This document shows positions 10,903 to 18,849 of a stretch of DNA of 64,000 nucleotides, one piece after another; positions within the stretch are counted from its first letter, which is position 1; each line of letters starts with the position of its first letter. Origin of the DNA: Chloroflexota bacterium (GTDB lineage: Bacteria; Chloroflexota; Dehalococcoidia; SM23-28-2; RBG-16-64-32). The stretch lies in assembly GCA_029262695.1 (NCBI GenBank), contig JAJCYV010000027.1:64811-128810 (forward strand), given 5' to 3'. A model generated the notes under the pieces. It was not told where the DNA came from. It ran no database searches and saw only the letters and a list, made by a program, of their open reading frames with translations. The position numbers and the translations under genes are program-made.

Positions 10903-11763
10903 TCAGGAGGCAACTATCAGCTCTTCGGCGATCTTCTCGATGCGGCGCACGACCGCCTCGACCGAGGAATCGGGTGTTGAGGCGCCCGCGCTGACGCCCA
11001 CTTTTTCGCAGCCTCGCAGCCACTCCGCCTCGACCTCGGCCTCGGTCTCGATGTGGTGGGCGGTTACGCCCTCCTCCTGCGCAACTTCGAGCAGGTGGCG
11101 CGTGTTGGCGCTGTCGCGTCCGCCGACGACGAGCATCACGTCGACTTCGACGGCCAGCTCTCGTGCGGCGGCCTGCTGGTGTGACGTAACGTCGCAGAGC
11201 GTGTTCACCAGCCGCAGCTCGCTGATCGTACTGACGTGCTTCGCCATGACCTCCGAGACGAACTCGGAGAAGCGCTCCGGGCTCTGGGTCGTCTGCGAGA
11301 TGATGGCGATGCGTGAGGGGAACGGGTCGGGGAGCGGATCGCCGTCGCGAACGGGAAGGGCCATATCGCCGGCCCAGCCGAGGACGCCCTTCACCTCGCG
11401 ATGCTCCGGATCGCCGAAGACGAGGACCGTGAAGCCCTGCTCCGCCATACGGCGAGCCCAGCGCTGCGAACGCGTGACGATCGGACAGGTACCGTCGATG
11501 ATTTCGGCGCCGGTCGCCTCGACGTCTTCCAGCACCTGTGGGCCAACGCCGTGGGCGGTGATCGCTACTGGCCGGCTGTCATCCTCCGGGCGTTCGCCCA
11601 GCCGGACGCCGCGTTCCCTGAGCTCCTCCACGACCTGAGGGTTGTGGACGATGGGGCCGACGCTGATCACCTCGCCATGCTCATCGGCGGCGCGCTCCAT
11701 GATGTCGATTGCGCGCCGAACGCCCCAGCAGAAGCCCATCTCTTTTGCGAGCAGTATCTCCAT
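10903..11763 (-). CDS. ispH: 4-hydroxy-3-methylbut-2-enyl diphosphate reductase IspH
   Basis: Last step of the MEP isoprenoid pathway, giving IPP and DMAPP. 286 residues with all three Fe-S ligands: Cys in MGFCWGVRRA, in DGTCPIVTR and in NTLCDVTSHQQ; GPIVHNPQVV is also conserved. ATG 11763 lies two bases after the plsC stop; a GTG at 11769 overlapping that stop is possible but lacks room for a Shine-Dalgarno. Third gene of a cmk-plsC-ispH operon, an order known in Chloroflexota and some Firmicutes. Confidence 0.96.
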   Translation of the reverse strand: MEILLAKEMGFCWGVRRAIDIMERAADEHGEVISVGPIVHNPQVVEELRERGVRLGERPEDDSRPVAITAHGVGPQVLEDVEATGAEIIDGTCPIVTRSQRWARRMAEQGFTVLVFGDPEHREVKGVLGWAGDMALPVRDGDPLPDPFPSRIAIISQTTQSPERFSEFVSEVMAKHVSTISELRLVNTLCDVTSHQQAAARELAVEVDVMLVVGGRDSANTRHLLEVAQEEGVTAHHIETEAEVEAEWLRGCEKVGVSAGASTPDSSVEAVVRRIEKIAEELIVAS

Positions 11764-11765
11764 CG

Positions 11766-12446
11766 TCACTCTTTCGTGGCAGCGGCTTCGCTGGGTGCCT
11801 GTGCGTTAGCATACGAGCCTCTATAGCGCTGCGGTAGAAGCGCCGCTATCTCTCTCATTATAGTCTTCGTGCCGCGCTGAACATCATCGCGCGTGATTCG
11901 GCCCGGTGCTTCGAGCGTGAAAGGCTTCCCAAAACGGACGTGTGCGCGCGTGCGGCGGAATAGGTCCCGTGGGAGCTTAACGTGCTCCGTACCCCAGATG
12001 GCGATCGGGACGATCGGGGTGCCGGTGCGCAGCGCCATCAGAGCCGTGCCGTGCTCACCAGGGCGGAGGCCCTTGTCTCCACCGCGCGTCCCTTCCGGAA
12101 ACATGGCGAGCACTCCGCCATCGCGCAGGACGCGTTGCGCGTTGCGGAGTGCCTGCAGATCTGCCTCGGAGCGGCGCACCGAGATCATGCCTGCCATTCG
12201 GAAGAGGCGACCGATGACGGGCGTCTTGAACCACTCGGCCTTGGTCAACCAGGCGATCTGGCGCGGCACGGCGATGGTGAGGATTGGCGGATCGCCGTTG
12301 GAGAGATGGTTCGAGGCGACGATCAGGGCGCCCTTGCGCGGGACGTTCTCGCGGCCCTGCACGTCGCGGCTGCTGATCAGGAGGAGCAGGACGCGCACCC
12401 ATGTGTGGTTCAGGTAGTAAAAGAAGCTGACGAGGAGCCGTCTCAC
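11766..12446 (-). CDS. plsC: 1-acyl-sn-glycerol-3-phosphate acyltransferase
   Basis: Acylates lysophosphatidic acid to phosphatidic acid at the membrane. 226 residues with the catalytic HX4D motif in SNHLSNGDPP and the acceptor motif FPEGTRGG; a short hydrophobic N-terminus anchors it. GTG 12444-12446 overlaps the cmk stop (GTGA), so translation is coupled to cmk. Confidence 0.93.
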   Translation of the reverse strand: MRRLLVSFFYYLNHTWVRVLLLLISSRDVQGRENVPRKGALIVASNHLSNGDPPILTIAVPRQIAWLTKAEWFKTPVIGRLFRMAGMISVRRSEADLQALRNAQRVLRDGGVLAMFPEGTRGGDKGLRPGEHGTALMALRTGTPIVPIAIWGTEHVKLPRDLFRRTRAHVRFGKPFTLEAPGRITRDDVQRGTKTIMREIAALLPQRYRGSYANAQAPSEAAATKE

Positions 12447-13177
12447 TCGGCGCTCCCGACGAGGCCGATCACGCGCGCCATCACCTCATCCAGGCTGAGC
12501 CCGTCCGTGTCAATGATGACGGCGTCGTCAGCCGGTCGCAGGGGCGATACTTCTCGTTCTGAATCGATGCGGTCGCGGCGGCGGATGTCTTCCAGCACGA
12601 TCTCCTGCGATACTTCGTCGCCGGCCGCCTGGAAGTCGGCGTAGCGGCGCCGTGCGCGCTCTTCGATGGAAGCGTCAAGGTAGACTTTGAGGTCGGCGTC
12701 GGGCAGGACGACCGTGCCGATGTCGCGCCCGGCCATCACGATCGGCTGTTGCTCTGCGATCTCCCGTTGTCGCGAGACGAGCGCGTCGCGGACGGCGACG
12801 AAGCGCGAGACGATCGATACAGCGTCCTCCACCGGTTGCGAGCGGAGATGTGAGGTGACGTCCGAGCCGTCGATTGCGATGCGTGTTCCGGAGCCGTCGC
12901 AATCGAGCGAAACGTCGATCGTGAGCGTCTGAGCGAGTTCGGCGATGGCGGCGCTGTCCTCGGGGCTGAGCTCCCTCTCCAGGGCTGCGTGCGTGACGGC
13001 CCGGTACATGACGCCGGTGTCGAGGAATGCGTATCCGAGCCGCTCTGCGAGGCGGCGGCCGATAGTGCTCTTGCCAGAGGCAGCGGAACCGTCGACGGCT
13101 ATTCTCAGGGGCCTGTTGTCGGGAGGGCGGATATGTTCATCCGCAGTCGTTTGTGCTGCCGTGCGCTCGCCCATCAT
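12443..13177 (-). CDS. cmk: Cytidylate kinase
   Basis: Phosphorylates CMP and dCMP. 244 residues: P-loop in IAVDGSAASGKSTIGRRLA, DTGVMYRAVT substrate loop, and AGRDIGTVV, all diagnostic of bacterial Cmk. The first 20 residues are a non-conserved extension with two adjacent Met; either could be the start. First gene of the cmk-plsC-ispH operon; 40 bp downstream of the large surface-protein gene on the same strand. Confidence 0.95.
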   Translation of the reverse strand: MMGERTAAQTTADEHIRPPDNRPLRIAVDGSAASGKSTIGRRLAERLGYAFLDTGVMYRAVTHAALERELSPEDSAAIAELAQTLTIDVSLDCDGSGTRIAIDGSDVTSHLRSQPVEDAVSIVSRFVAVRDALVSRQREIAEQQPIVMAGRDIGTVVLPDADLKVYLDASIEERARRRYADFQAAGDEVSQEIVLEDIRRRDRIDSEREVSPLRPADDAVIIDTDGLSLDEVMARVIGLVGSAE

Positions 13178-13217
13178 CTCTCCGGATTATATAGGCCGGG
13201 TGCCGCTGGGGCAGCCG

Positions 13218-15377
13218 CTACCGGCGTGTAGTCTCGCGGTGGCGGGATAGCTCGATGGCGCCGATGATCGCCAGGCCGACGAACGGAACGGCCAGCGAGC
13301 CGAGGAAGTAGAGGAGCGTGTTGTCGCCTCCTCCAGCTTCCGTCGTCGCGTGTGCCGGCACCGGTGTGACGTTGGCGATCCGCGGGGCCGGGGCGACGGC
13401 GCCAGGGGCCGTCGGTGGGGCACCGCCTGGCTCGCCTTCAGCCGTCGGTGCCGGCAAAGTGGCAAGTGCAGGGTCTCCGAGGATCACGGCGGCCTCGCCG
13501 AAGGATAGGGAGTCGAAGTAGGCGGCCGTCCTCGCCGCGCTCGCCGGGCGCAGCATCAGGCGCAGCCTGGCGGATTGGGCGCCGGTAGGCGCTTCGATGG
13601 CGCCGGTCGTCAGGTGCTGGAATGCTGCCGTGGCAGACGATGCCGGGAGCGAGTCCTCGGAGGCGATCGCCAGGCCCGCGCCGTCAACGCTCGTGTACCA
13701 GGACACGCGCAGGAACGCCTCGGGCGCTCCGTCGCCCACCGCGGCGAATCCGGCGAACTCGTAGGCCCGGCCCGCCTCGACTGTCACCACCTGGAACGCC
13801 CACTTGGTCGACGGCGTGCGGGAAACGAACTGCAGCGCCAGATCCCCGTCGACGTGCGCCGTGTCGGTCGCGGCGATCTCGCCGCCGACCTTGCGCCAGG
13901 CGTACGGCGTCCCGTCCTCGCGAACGTCCTCAAAGCCACCGTTTGTGAGCGCCGGGAAGAGCTGTGGCTCGGCCGGCGGCGCCGGTGTGGGAGTTGCCGG
14001 ATCCGGGGCTGCGGTGGCGCCCGGCGGTGGAGTGGCCGTGGCTGTCGGTGCCGGAGTCTCCGGCGGCGGGTCCGTCTGAGCGAACGATACGTCATCGAAG
14101 TAGGCGCTTGCCTGCGATCCGGACGCCGGACGGAGCATGAGCCGTACGCGGGCCGAGCTGGCATCCGCCGGCGCGAGGACGGACCCGGTGGTCAGGGCCC
14201 GGAAGGCCGGCGACGCGGTGTTGAGCATGGTCTCGGAGTCGACAGACGACAGCGCCTGGCCGCCACCGTCGGCGCTGGCGTACCAGGAGACGCGGATGAA
14301 GACCGCTTCGACGGCAAGGTCGGTGTAGAGGGCGAAGGCGTTGGCGCGGTAGAACTGGCCGCCGTCGACCTGCACTGTCTGGTAGGCCCACTTGGTAGCG
14401 GTCGTCTGGGACGTCAGCGCCAGTGCCCGGCTACCGGAGCGGACGGGCGAAGACACGCTCTTGATGGCGCCGCCGATCTTTCGCCAGCCGAGTGGGGAAC
14501 CGTCTGCGCCGTCGTCCTCGAAGCCGCCGTTCGCAAGTTGCGAGAAGACGACAGGCGCGCCTGGCGTCGGTAGCGGCGTTGGTGGCGGCGTTGGTGGCGG
14601 CGTTGGCCCCGGCGTTGGCCCCGGCGTTCGTTGCGGCGTCGGCGGTGGCGTTGGCGCGGCGGTGGGCTCCGGAGTCGCCGGAGTCGGTGTCGTGGTCTGC
14701 GGTGGCGGCGAGGGCGTCGATGTGGGCGTCGGCGTTGGCGTCGGCGAGACGGAAGGCGCCGCCGTCGCCGAAGGGGCCGGCGGTGGGTCCGTTGGGCTCG
14801 CTGTAGGCGTGGGCGGGGCCGGGCGGGGGCCCTCAAGCGAGATGTCGTCTACCAGGACGGAGAAGGGGAAGGTGATCGCGGTGACGAGGACCGAGATGCG
14901 CGCGGACGTTGTGCCGACAGGCGCAACGTGGGTGCCGGTGGCGAGTTGCTTGTAGTTGTCAGTTCCCCACGGATCAAACATCGTTTGCACGATGGGCGGG
15001 GCCGCGCCAGTATCGCCGATCCATCTCAGGCGGAGACGCACCCTGTCTATCGACTGCGGATCGGCAGATACCCAGGCGGAGAGATCGTATGATTCGCCTG
15101 CCGTCACGGGGATGAGCTCGAACATCTCGGCGTCGTAAGCGGCCGTACCGGAAAGCTGAACGGCCCGGTCGCCGGAGTGCGAGCTGGTAGCGAGCGAAAG
15201 CTCGCCGTCGATCGCCGTCCAGTCGCCGAGGCCGGTTTCGAAGCTGCCGTCGGTCACGAGCTCCTCAGCGGACGCGGGAACGGAGCTGATCGCGACAGCG
15301 GCTGCGATCAGAAGGAGCAGGGTGCCGAGGGTGGTGGGGCGTAGCAAGAGAGGGCCGCCTCTTTCTCGGATGTACAT
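13218..15377 (-). CDS. Large surface protein with three jelly-roll-like domains and C-terminal anchor
   Basis: 719 residues. A signal peptide (cleavage near SVPASAEE) is followed by a domain beginning VTDGSFETGLGDW, a long Pro/Thr linker, then two close relatives of each other beginning NGGFEDDGADGSPLGWRK and NGGFEDVREDGTPYAWRK, each ending ARLRLMLRPAS..AYFD. The pattern resembles CBM4/9-type carbohydrate-binding modules. A final membrane helix (LLYFLGSLAVPFVGLAIIG) and basic tail anchor it. No catalytic domain is seen, so it is probably a cell-surface glycan-binding or scaffold protein. The linkers are PT-rich and repetitive. Confidence 0.75.
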   Translation of the reverse strand: MYIRERGGPLLLRPTTLGTLLLLIAAAVAISSVPASAEELVTDGSFETGLGDWTAIDGELSLATSSHSGDRAVQLSGTAAYDAEMFELIPVTAGESYDLSAWVSADPQSIDRVRLRLRWIGDTGAAPPIVQTMFDPWGTDNYKQLATGTHVAPVGTTSARISVLVTAITFPFSVLVDDISLEGPRPAPPTPTASPTDPPPAPSATAAPSVSPTPTPTPTSTPSPPPQTTTPTPATPEPTAAPTPPPTPQRTPGPTPGPTPPPTPPPTPLPTPGAPVVFSQLANGGFEDDGADGSPLGWRKIGGAIKSVSSPVRSGSRALALTSQTTATKWAYQTVQVDGGQFYRANAFALYTDLAVEAVFIRVSWYASADGGGQALSSVDSETMLNTASPAFRALTTGSVLAPADASSARVRLMLRPASGSQASAYFDDVSFAQTDPPPETPAPTATATPPPGATAAPDPATPTPAPPAEPQLFPALTNGGFEDVREDGTPYAWRKVGGEIAATDTAHVDGDLALQFVSRTPSTKWAFQVVTVEAGRAYEFAGFAAVGDGAPEAFLRVSWYTSVDGAGLAIASEDSLPASSATAAFQHLTTGAIEAPTGAQSARLRLMLRPASAARTAAYFDSLSFGEAAVILGDPALATLPAPTAEGEPGGAPPTAPGAVAPAPRIANVTPVPAHATTEAGGGDNTLLYFLGSLAVPFVGLAIIGAIELSRHRETTRR

Positions 15378-15797
15378 CGGGCATTCTAGCGGCCAGTGAG
15401 TGATTCGTGAAGAGCATGATCCGTCGGGAGACCGGGCGCGTGTGGATTTGTTGATGGCCTGTGGGAAGTCGAAATGCTAATCACGGTTAGCGTCCGATTC
15501 CGCGAACGGCGGAGATCGTTAGCGCTTGAGGGATGAGGGTGGCCGCCAGTGGCCAAGCTTTCGCCGCTCGTCTTTGACTCGCCGCAGCCGGCGGCGTAGA
15601 TTGGGCTTGCTTCCCCAACGGAAGCCCGGCAGATCCTAAGGAAGGGACTCAGGAGCGGAAGGGCGACCCAACGCCCGAGAGACCTGGACGAAGGAACGGC
15701 AGGGTGGCCCAAGGGGAAGCGTTCTCTTTCCTGCACTCAACCGCGCCCACGCACTCCGGACGGCCGGCTGTGGGGGCGCGGCGCCACCTCAGGCTGG
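15378..15797. other. Gene-free stretch with inverted repeats
   Basis: About 420 bases with no convincing protein. Seen are GCTAA-6-TTAGC (near 15476-15491), with GTTAGCG repeated about 30 bases on, and a GCTTCC/GGAAGC hairpin near 15610. It must contain the minus-strand promoter and leader of the surface-protein gene; GCCACTG occurs on the minus strand but the remaining cobalamin-riboswitch blocks are missing. Confidence 0.4.
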
Positions 15798-15806
15798 TGC
15801 TATAGT
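15798..15806 (+). promoter_or_regulatory. Extended -10 element for the RRM gene
   Basis: TGC-TATAGT (15798-15806) is an extended -10; no good -35 is seen. It would start a transcript near 15813 with a leader of roughly 100 bases before the RRM frame. Confidence 0.5.
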
Positions 15807-15821
15807 GGTAGAGGTTCCCGC

Positions 15822-15893
15822 TCTGCGTTCTCGCCAGGAGGTGAGGGCCCGGCGGGACACAGCAAAGGATAGGTGCAGAGCCGAGAGCGCAGA
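15822..15893 (+). promoter_or_regulatory. Long-stem 5' leader of the RRM gene
   Basis: 15822-15833 can pair with 15882-15893 over 12 bp, with a single G-U pair, enclosing 48 bases. The 3' arm ends inside AGAAAGG, the most purine-rich stretch before the predicted start, so folding could control ribosome access. No known riboswitch consensus was recognised. RNA-binding-protein genes often autoregulate or respond to cold through such leaders; that is an inference here. Confidence 0.5.
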
Positions 15894-15910
15894 AAGGTAG
15901 GGCCGGCACT

Positions 15911-16183
15911 CTGAGCACGCTATATATCGGAAACCTGGCACACGAAACCACGGAAGCAGACCTTCTTTCGGAGTTCACGGCGTTCGGGAAAGTCGTCTCC
16001 ACGAAGGTGATGAGCGACCGGCGCGGCCGCGCAAAGGGCTTCGGGTTCGTTGAGATGGCCGACAAGGAGTCGGCGCAACAGGCGATGGAGTCGCTGCGCG
16101 GCAAGGAGCTGAACGGCCGGACGATGGACATCGTTCTCGAAGACCGCAAGAACCGCAAGGGCGGCGGACGCCGGCGCCGCTAG
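15911..16183 (+). CDS. RRM-domain RNA-binding protein, apparent CTG start
   Basis: A 90-residue single RRM of the bacterial Rbp/cold-inducible type. RNP2 is LYIGNL and RNP1 is RGRAKGFGFVEM; the tail is basic (KNRKGGGRRRR). It likely binds single-stranded RNA as a chaperone. The frame from the in-frame TGA at 15842 to the first RRM residue has no ATG, GTG or TTG. The best start is CTG 15911, giving M-S-T-L-Y-I-G-N-L, exactly where relatives begin (MSTKLYVGNL type). AGAAAGGTAGGG lies 7-20 bases upstream. A start-codon sequencing error or ATA/ATC start cannot be excluded. Confidence 0.85.
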   Translation: MSTLYIGNLAHETTEADLLSEFTAFGKVVSTKVMSDRRGRAKGFGFVEMADKESAQQAMESLRGKELNGRTMDIVLEDRKNRKGGGRRRR

Positions 16184-16479
16184 CCGGCGACCCGAACCAA
16201 CGAGGCACAGGAAACGAATGCGGTCGGTGCGACGCCGGCCGGTACTCTTCTCGGGCAGTGATCGGCGCTAGCCTTCCTCTCTGCCCGCCGATTCGATATA
16301 GCGCCGGTGCGACTGGTAGTGCTGATAGCCATCGGCGTGGGCTGTTGCGCGGAGGGCGTTGTCCCAGGGATCAGGGGCGGCGGATCTGATCGCGCTCAGG
16401 CGTCGCTGGCGGGCCGGTCATGGAGCCACAGGTCCAGTGAACGGATTCCTGGGGCCGCGAGCCGAAGCTGCGAGGCGCT

Positions 16480-17352
16480 CTACTTTCGCGAGGCGGCGGG
16501 TGGGGTAGGCGGGCGCGGGTTGGGGATGCTGAGGCACTGGGCGCCGCCGCTGGCGATGAGGCGCCCGGCCTCCGACCAGATGCGGCCGTGGGAGCCGACG
16601 AGGCCGGCGTGGGCGATGGTGGAGTCGTAGTCGCAGAGTAGCCACTCGCTGTCGGGGGCGGGGCGGTGGAACCAGGCGACGACGTCCATGTTGACGGCGG
16701 CGTACTCCCGCGTTGCCTGGGGGTGGGGGTTGGCGGCGACGGGCCAGGCGAACGTGTCGAGGAGGAGGGTGTAGCGGGCGGCGTCGGCGAAGGGGTCGTC
16801 GAAGGTGGCGGCGGGGACGAAGCGATACCATTCGCGGATCTCGGCCGGGAACGGGTCGTCCATGTTCATCAGGCGCTCGGTGTGGATGATGCGCGAGTCG
16901 ATGTTTTCCCAGAACGGCACGGGGTCCGGCGGGTTCGGCACGTGGTCGAGGAAGGACTGGAGCGCCGACGGGGGCGGGACGTCCGGCATGCGGGCGAAGT
17001 CGTGGGCGATGCCGGGCTTTTCGGCGGCCGTGCGGACGATCGCCTGGAGGATGGGCCTGCCGTCCTGGGTCATCACGACGTGCAGCGATTCGGAGCTGCG
17101 GCCGCGGTGGACGACGTTGACCTCGATATCGGCGGGCTCGTACTTCGCGATGCCGAGGAAGTGGCAGGCGATGGAGGCCGGGCGCGGGATCGCCGCCTCG
17201 AGGCCGGCGGCGCGCAGGGCGATGGCGGCGAGGTAGCCGCCGTTGGGGCCCCAGATGCGCCACTCCTCTGAGATGGCGATCGTGTAGCGGCCGTCTCCAA
17301 TGGATCCGCCGGGGGCGGGGGAGGGTGTGGTGTCGTGGTCAAGGTTGCCCAT
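16480..17352 (-). CDS. Acyl-CoA thioesterase, double hot-dog (TesB-like)
   Basis: 290 residues resembling the two-hot-dog 4HBT_3/TesB-like thioesterases that release free fatty acids from acyl-CoA. Conserved parts are WGPNGGYLAAIALRA near the N-terminus, ASIACHFLGIAKYEPADIEV, and in the second half DVVAWFHRP and IAHAGLVGSHGRIWSEAGRLIASG. Substrate range cannot be read. Alone on this strand; the SUMF1-like gene ends 66 bp upstream. Confidence 0.8.
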   Translation of the reverse strand: MGNLDHDTTPSPAPGGSIGDGRYTIAISEEWRIWGPNGGYLAAIALRAAGLEAAIPRPASIACHFLGIAKYEPADIEVNVVHRGRSSESLHVVMTQDGRPILQAIVRTAAEKPGIAHDFARMPDVPPPSALQSFLDHVPNPPDPVPFWENIDSRIIHTERLMNMDDPFPAEIREWYRFVPAATFDDPFADAARYTLLLDTFAWPVAANPHPQATREYAAVNMDVVAWFHRPAPDSEWLLCDYDSTIAHAGLVGSHGRIWSEAGRLIASGGAQCLSIPNPRPPTPPAASRK

Positions 17353-17418
17353 GGTAGGAGCGAGGGTAGCATGCTCCGCGCGCGAAGTTCCGTGACGGAT
17401 GACACGCGGCGACGGGGT

Positions 17419-18162
17419 TCAGACGCTCTGGGCGAGGCGGAAGCCGTAGTCGTTGTAGCGGAAGGCGGGCGGGATGCTGGAGCGGGCGGAGCAGCGGGCG
17501 ATCTTGATCATGTGACGCCAGGCGCCGCCGCGGGAGGCTTTGCGTTCGCCGGCCGGTGGGCCCTGCGGGTCGTGCTCCGGGGAGGCGGCGTAGTAGCCGG
17601 CGGCGTACCAGTCGGAGCACCATTCGTGGATGTTGAAGCCGATGTCGACGATACCGAAGCCGTTGGGCGGCGCGCTGCCGACGTCCCAGGTGGCGTCCAT
17701 GGGGAAGTTGCCGTTGGAGCCGTCCCAGCAGGCGTCGCCCCAGGGGAAGCGGAGGCCGTCGGTGCCGCCGAGCGCGGCTTTCTCCCACTCGGCCTCGGTG
17801 GGCAGGCGGTAGGGCCCTGAGGGCCGGCTGGATTCGCTGAGGGTGTCGCTGAGCCAGTCGCAGTAGGCGACGGCTTCGGGCCAGCTGACGCCGACGACGG
17901 GCTGATGCGGGCGTGTGAAGGCGGGGTCGTCCCAGAAGCGGGGTGGCTCGGCAGTAGTCGCGGTGAGGAAGCGGGCGTAGTCTTCGTTTGTGACGGGGAG
18001 GACGGCGAGGCGGAAGGCTGTGAGGGTGACGCGATGGGCGGGGCGCTCGTCGGGGCGTCCTACGGATCCGTTGGGCCCTACGGGTCTGTTGGGGGTGCTG
18101 TTGTCGCCCATTGTGAAGGGGCCGGCGGGTATGAGGACGGTATCGGGCGTGGGAACTGTCAC
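17419..18162 (-). CDS. SUMF1/formylglycine-generating-enzyme-like protein
   Basis: 247 residues of the FGE-sulfatase fold: IPAGPFTMGDN at the start, RLPTEAEWEKAALGG, FPWGDACWDG, NIHEWCSDWY and a C-terminal YGFRLA. Genuine formylglycine-generating enzymes use two cysteines near the end; here only the second-site Cys (RCSARS) is kept and the first (in the WRHM segment) is missing. It is therefore more likely another SUMF1-superfamily protein than a sulfatase activator, and no sulfatase is in the window. GTG 18162 was chosen because TACACT lies just upstream and the domain begins at once; the frame stays open to 18198. The region 18050-18110 is Gly/Pro/Asn repetitive. Confidence 0.75.
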   Translation of the reverse strand: MTVPTPDTVLIPAGPFTMGDNSTPNRPVGPNGSVGRPDERPAHRVTLTAFRLAVLPVTNEDYARFLTATTAEPPRFWDDPAFTRPHQPVVGVSWPEAVAYCDWLSDTLSESSRPSGPYRLPTEAEWEKAALGGTDGLRFPWGDACWDGSNGNFPMDATWDVGSAPPNGFGIVDIGFNIHEWCSDWYAAGYYAASPEHDPQGPPAGERKASRGGAWRHMIKIARCSARSSIPPAFRYNDYGFRLAQSV

Positions 18163-18183
18163 GAATGGAGTGTACAGGGCTCT

Positions 18184-18211
18184 TTGACAGCGTTGCATGG
18201 TCTGTTACTCT
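18184..18211 (+). promoter_or_regulatory. Promoter of the first zinc-ribbon gene
   Basis: TTGACA (18184-18189), 16-base spacer, TACTCT (18206-18211). The transcript would start near 18218, leaving a leader of about 100 bases that carries the blocks shared with the second zinc-ribbon gene. Confidence 0.55.
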
Positions 18212-18244
18212 GTGCGTGGCAAAGTATCGTATCCACCCGCACCC

Positions 18245-18291
18245 TGACCTGGTTTCCCGGAGTCTCGGCTCAGATGGTCGGACCTTGCCAA
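18245..18291 (+). promoter_or_regulatory. Conserved leader blocks, copy A
   Basis: Three blocks, TGACCTGGT (18245-18253), CTCGGCTC (18264-18271) and a 19-base core beginning GATGGTCGGACC (18273-18291), recur in the same order and nearly the same spacing before the second zinc-ribbon gene. The core contains the palindrome GGTC-G-GACC. Between core and Shine-Dalgarno the two leaders have diverged. Confidence 0.65.
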
Positions 18292-18316
18292 GTATCGGTA
18301 AGCAAGAGGAGACATC

Positions 18317-18607
18317 ATGAGCTACGAAGACAAGAACCTGACCTGTCAGGACTGCGGCTCGACGTTTGTGTTCAGCGCAGACGATCAGTCGTACCACGCG
18401 GAGAAGGGCTACCAGAACGAGCCGAAGCGCTGCCCGGACTGCCGCTCGTCGCGGCGAGCCGGTGGCGGCGGTGGCTACGGCGGCGGCGCGCGCGAGATGC
18501 ACCCGGCGGTCTGTGCGCAGTGCGGCAAGGACACTGAGGTGCCGTTCCGCCCGAGTGGCGACCGGCCGGTGTATTGCAGCGACTGCTTCAGCAAGCGCCC
18601 AGCGTAA
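18317..18607 (+). CDS. Double zinc-ribbon small protein, paralogue A
   Basis: 96 residues with four CxxC knuckles: CQDC and CPDC in the first half, CAQC and CSDC in the second, joined by a Gly-rich linker (GGGGGYGGG). The N-terminal half matches the probable zinc-ribbon family that opens SYEDKNLTCQDCGSTFVFS; the end PVYCSDCFSKR is the second ribbon. Such proteins are common in Chloroflexota, with unknown role, possibly nucleic-acid binding. GAGGAG precedes the ATG. Its close paralogue lies 240 bp away on the opposite strand, ends facing. Confidence 0.85.
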   Translation: MSYEDKNLTCQDCGSTFVFSADDQSYHAEKGYQNEPKRCPDCRSSRRAGGGGGYGGGAREMHPAVCAQCGKDTEVPFRPSGDRPVYCSDCFSKRPA

Positions 18608-18631
18608 CCCACCCGCGAACCCGGAACTTCA

Positions 18632-18665
18632 AACAGGTGCCCGTTTTCGGGTACCTGTTTTGTTG
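18632..18665 (+). terminator. Rho-independent terminator
   Basis: AACAGGTGCCCG (18632-18643), TTTT loop, CGGGTACCTGTT (18648-18659), then TTGTTGTG. Twelve-pair stem with one G-U pair; it ends the paralogue A transcript. Confidence 0.8.
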
Positions 18666-18681
18666 TGTGCGCTGGCGGGGT

Positions 18682-18713
18682 GCTGACAACGGATTGCCTT
18701 CGGCGGAGCGGAT
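18682..18713. repeat. Dispersed 32-bp repeat, copy 1
   Basis: GCTGACAAC followed by GGATTGCCTTCGGCGGAGCG and GAT. The same sequence recurs at 26792-26823 with three mismatches. Both copies follow a gene end; the copy here is directly followed by heptamer repeats. Confidence 0.6.
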
Positions 18714-18718
18714 GGGGT

Positions 18719-18767
18719 GAGGTGCGAGGTGTTAGGTGTTAGGTGTTAGGTGTTAGGTGTTAGGGGG
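18719..18767. repeat. Heptanucleotide tandem repeat (about 7 units)
   Basis: GAGGTGC, GAGGTGT, then TAGGTGT four times and a decayed TAGGGGG. The period is exactly 7. One of seven heptamer loci in the window; it lies between the two converging zinc-ribbon genes. Confidence 0.85.
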
Positions 18768-18800
18768 CGTGGCCCTGATGCTACGCGGCGCGCCGGAATG

Positions 18801-18830
18801 ACAACGAGGGCCCCGAAGGGCCCTCGTTGT
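18801..18830 (-). terminator. Terminator hairpin of zinc-ribbon paralogue B
   Basis: ACAACGAGGGCCC (18801-18813), a CGAA tetraloop (TTCG in the minus transcript) and the exact complement (18818-18830): a 13-bp perfect stem 20 bp after the stop at 18850. The T tract is weak, but a TTCG-closed stem this strong is a likely terminator. Confidence 0.7.
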
Positions 18831-18849
18831 GTTATCTCACGGAGATGGT

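Noticed and set aside
15378-15797. Cobalamin riboswitch before the surface-protein gene
   Set aside because: Only GCCACTG on the minus strand fits; the other conserved boxes are absent.
15386-16158. Minus-strand frames of 116 and 169 residues in the gap before and over the RRM gene
   Set aside because: No motif, no ribosome site, and one overlaps the RRM gene antisense.
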